From a virus: a DNA stretch of 28,531 bases. Positions within the stretch are counted from its first letter, which is position 1, and every line of letters begins with the position of its first letter. Location: the IMG/VR virus record IMGVR_UViG_3300031976_000422, positions 1 to 28,531 of that record; one strand, given 5' to 3'. This document shows positions 26,771 through 28,531 of the stretch, one piece after another. The notes below the pieces were generated by a model. It was not told the origin of the DNA and did not search any database. It saw only the letters and a list, made by a program, of their open reading frames with translations. The position numbers were made by a program, and so were the translations under genes.

Positions 26771-27400
26771 CTATAATTGTTTATTCAGTTCTGCAATCAT
26801 ATGAGCTTTAGTTTTTCTTCTATCTAAAATAATACCATTTTCTTCTGCCCACTCATCTAAAGCTTTCTTTGACATCTTTTTAAAATCTGGAAGTTCTACT
26901 TCCTCATGCGTATGTGGCTCGTCACCATCTTCGTGATCATGTGTCGTACCGTCTTCATGGTGATGATGAGGTTCATCACCGCCTTCATGAGAATGAACTG
27001 TTCCATCATCGTGTTCATGTTCATCTTCATGATGACCATCTTCGTGTGGATGAGAATGAACAGTACCGTCATCGTGTTCGTGTTCATGTTCGTGTGCATC
27101 AGGATCAATATCTAATTCTAATTCTGGTTCTGGCACTCCTAAACTTCCCATATAATTTTCAAAGCTAACTTGTTCTTGCGAAGATGTTCCCCATTCAGTT
27201 ATGGTACAATCTCCCTTTTCAATATCAGACTTAATTACTCCATCAGATACTTTTGCAACGATAGACTTTCTATCTGCTCTTTCATTTCTAATTTCAACAC
27301 CAATTTCTGAAGCCAAATCAATCAGGTAAGAATTGGAGTATTTGGCATCACTGTTCCACTTTTCAATGATATCCCATTTTACTTTTGCATAACTTGTCAT
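26771..27400 (-). CDS. Histidine-rich metal-binding protein with C-terminal helical domain
   Basis: Residues 103-165 hold 21 histidines among Asp and Glu, in a repeat (HEHDDGTVHSH twice, then DEPHHHHEDG and DEPHTHEE). Such tracts bind Zn, Ni, Cu or Co. The N-terminal 90 residues include a helical domain (SNSYLIDLASEIGVEIRNERADRKSIVAKV). The C-terminus (KMSKKALDEWAEENGIILDRRKTKAHMIAELN) resembles a HeH/LEM or SAP-like nucleic-acid or protein-binding helix pair. It overlaps the o-spanin-like gene by 4 nt. Confidence 0.75.
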   Translation of the reverse strand: MTSYAKVKWDIIEKWNSDAKYSNSYLIDLASEIGVEIRNERADRKSIVAKVSDGVIKSDIEKGDCTITEWGTSSQEQVSFENYMGSLGVPEPELELDIDPDAHEHEHEHDDGTVHSHPHEDGHHEDEHEHDDGTVHSHEGGDEPHHHHEDGTTHDHEDGDEPHTHEEVELPDFKKMSKKALDEWAEENGIILDRRKTKAHMIAELNKQL

Positions 27401-27795
27401 TTCTTCACCTTTTCCTTTTCTCTTGGTTTAACTGCTTCTTCATAGTAAATAATAATCTCTTTCTGTTGTTCAATGTATCTTTTAATCTCTGCCATGTTTA
27501 ATGCGAGTGTTTCGTAATCTTTTACACTTAATACATATGCAACTAAAGGATCACCATTTTCTTTTTGAAACTTCTCTTTAAACTCTTTAAAATTCTCTTC
27601 TGTAACTACCCACCATTTCATAGTGGTATTCATTCTGATAGGTTGAGGACGATTTTGTGTAGGTATGTTTCTTTCTACCTCTACCGTCTGAACTTCAATT
27701 TGTGTAAGTTTGGGCCAAGACCAAGAACTGCAACCACTAATTACTAGGGATAGCAGTAATAGACTCGAAACTTTCAAGCACTTCTTTAGATGCAT
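27397..27795 (-). CDS. Lipoprotein, o-spanin-like
   Basis: Signal MHLKKCLKVSSLLLLSLVISGC with lipobox ISGC. The mature part (NRPQPIRMNTTMKWWVVTEENFKEFKEKFQ ... IKRYIEQQKEIIIYYEEAV) ends in charged helices. It starts inside the i-spanin-like gene, in another frame, by 59 nt. This is the usual arrangement of outer-membrane and inner-membrane spanin genes, which fuse the two membranes at lysis. The start at MHLKK is chosen; two longer methionines are open. Confidence 0.68.
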   Translation of the reverse strand: MHLKKCLKVSSLLLLSLVISGCSSWSWPKLTQIEVQTVEVERNIPTQNRPQPIRMNTTMKWWVVTEENFKEFKEKFQKENGDPLVAYVLSVKDYETLALNMAEIKRYIEQQKEIIIYYEEAVKPREKEKVKK

Positions 27796-28123
27796 TATTA
27801 ATCTTCCTTTCCCAAACTGCTGGTTCTTCAGCACTTAACTTAGTAAGATTTATCTTTCTTAACTTACTTAGTAGTTGGTTCTTATATTTATTCGCATTAA
27901 CCAACTTAGTTTGCAATCTACTATTTAGTTCTGCATACTTCTTCGCATCTGCTTGTAGAGTATCTATAGTGTTCTTCTGCAACTTTGCAGCAGTTTCTAG
28001 TTTTGCACTGTTCTTTGTCAACGTCTGAATACGTGTTTGTGTGTCCTTATAGTAGTAGTAACCGCCATAGACAACACCACCAACAAGACCAAGAACAACT
28101 ATTAACATATAAACTTTTAACAT
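27737..28123 (-). CDS. Inner-membrane coiled-coil protein, i-spanin-like
   Basis: One N-terminal membrane helix (VYMLIVVLGLVGGVVYGGYYYY) is followed by a periplasmic coiled coil (LTKNSAKLETAAKLQKNTIDTLQADAKKYAELNSRLQTKL) and a C-terminal helix. It is the layout of Rz-type i-spanins. The lipoprotein gene begins within its 3' end. The call rests on architecture, not on sequence identity. Confidence 0.7.
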   Translation of the reverse strand: MLKVYMLIVVLGLVGGVVYGGYYYYKDTQTRIQTLTKNSAKLETAAKLQKNTIDTLQADAKKYAELNSRLQTKLVNANKYKNQLLSKLRKINLTKLSAEEPAVWERKINNASKEVLESFESITAIPSN

Positions 28124-28135
28124 ATCACTTCCTAT

Positions 28136-28531
28136 TTATCCTAGTGCAATTGCTAGTGCTGTTGCTTCTCCAGCAACATCATCTGTTGTTGCAACAGTTC
28201 CAGTTGTACTTCCTAAAGTAAGAGTAACATCTGCTGTAGATGCTGGGCCAATCAAAGTTACTTTGTTTGTTCCGTTGCCACTATTTTCAAAAAATTCTAC
28301 AAATCCTGCTGAAGATGAACCATTCTTTACAGATAGTCCAACACTGTGTACGTCTTTTTGTGAGAATGTTGTTACACCATCAGATGCGATTGTAATAGCA
28401 TCTGCATCAGAAGCAGAACCTATCGTGCCACCATCCTTAATAAGAATATCGTCTTTAAACGTAACTATACCAGTAGAGGCAAGTGTCATTACATCTGCAA
28501 CTGAAGCATTACCTATTGTACCACCATCTTT
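28136..28531 (-). CDS. Repetitive structural protein, probably tail fibre, C-terminal part
   Basis: The frame is open to the right edge, so only the C-terminal 131 codons are seen. It contains at least two copies of a repeat of about 27 residues: KDGGTIGNASVADVMTLASTG and KDGGTIGSASDADAITIASDG. The end reads TLTLGSTTGTVATTDDVAGEA, as in phage fibre or structural proteins of marine T4-like phages. The C-terminus (AGEATALAIALG) stops 12 nt before the i-spanin-like gene. Confidence 0.75.
   Translation of the reverse strand, partial: KDGGTIGNASVADVMTLASTGIVTFKDDILIKDGGTIGSASDADAITIASDGVTTFSQKDVHSVGLSVKNGSSSAGFVEFFENSGNGTNKVTLIGPASTADVTLTLGSTTGTVATTDDVAGEATALAIALG

Noticed and set aside
26906-27168. 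Plus-strand frames rich in Met/Val/His opposite the His-rich gene
   Set aside because: They mirror the repetitive codons of the histidine tract and have no RBS or family features.
1-28531. CRISPR arrays, insertion sequences, integrase, attachment sites, homing endonucleases
   Set aside because: I looked for spaced direct repeats, transposase or integrase motifs and found none. Lysogeny is not suggested.

Overview
The window is a piece of a T4-like marine myovirus genome. Every gene I can support lies on the minus strand, so transcription runs from high to low coordinates. Genes are packed end to end, often sharing start and stop bases (ATGA, TAATG). T4 replication and late-transcription genes are recognisable: gp61 primase, RNase H, gp33, gp59 and gp32. 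Around them sit typical marine phage genes: phoH, thyX, a B12-dependent ribonucleotide reductase, 2OG-Fe(II) oxygenase, DUF6433 and DUF1353 families. There are no photosynthesis genes. A circularly permuted tmRNA with an ANDN...ALAA tag, an IscU scaffold and ribosomal protein bS21 point to a marine alphaproteobacterial host, possibly SAR11-like. This host call is inference.

Layout, left to right (opposite to transcription). 0-4.6 kb: the end of an exported protein gene, gp32 with a repeat-rich leader, a GT/DUF115-like protein, thyX, tRNA-Thr, gp59, gp33 and iscU. 4.7-5.5 kb: a small HTH protein, then the permuted tmRNA with its own promoter. 5.5-11.5 kb: PD-(D/E)XK nuclease, T4-type lysozyme, phoH, many small uncharacterised genes, and a SleB-type cell-wall hydrolase preceded by two tiny membrane proteins. 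11.5-15.3 kb: DUF6433, RNase H, a membrane protein, an oxygenase, bS21, and an unusual ORF with a complete tRNA-Ala inside it. 15.3-19.4 kb: a nucleoside deoxyribosyltransferase-like enzyme, a run of envelope and lipoprotein genes, a secreted HEXXH protein and coiled-coil proteins. 19.4-21.5 kb: a large secreted low-complexity protein and its exported neighbour, with a hidden overlapping frame. 21.5-25.1 kb: a small nuclease, two zinc ribbons, class II NrdJ and primase. 25.1-28.5 kb: small membrane proteins, a cysteine-rich microprotein, a histidine-rich protein, an overlapping spanin-like pair, and the start of a repetitive structural protein that runs off the right edge.

Two kinds of promoter can be read. 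One is host sigma70-like (TTGACA, 17-nt spacer, TATNNT), repeated at several gene starts. The other is T4-late-like (TATAAATA). The most striking items are the permuted tmRNA, the tRNA nested in frame in a coupled gene, a late-promoter/RBS hairpin, a hidden -1 frame behind an A9 run, and a cluster of metal-binding microproteins. Together tmRNA, bS21 and two tRNAs suggest phage control of host translation and ribosome rescue. IscU, NrdJ and ThyX supply Fe-S clusters and DNA precursors.
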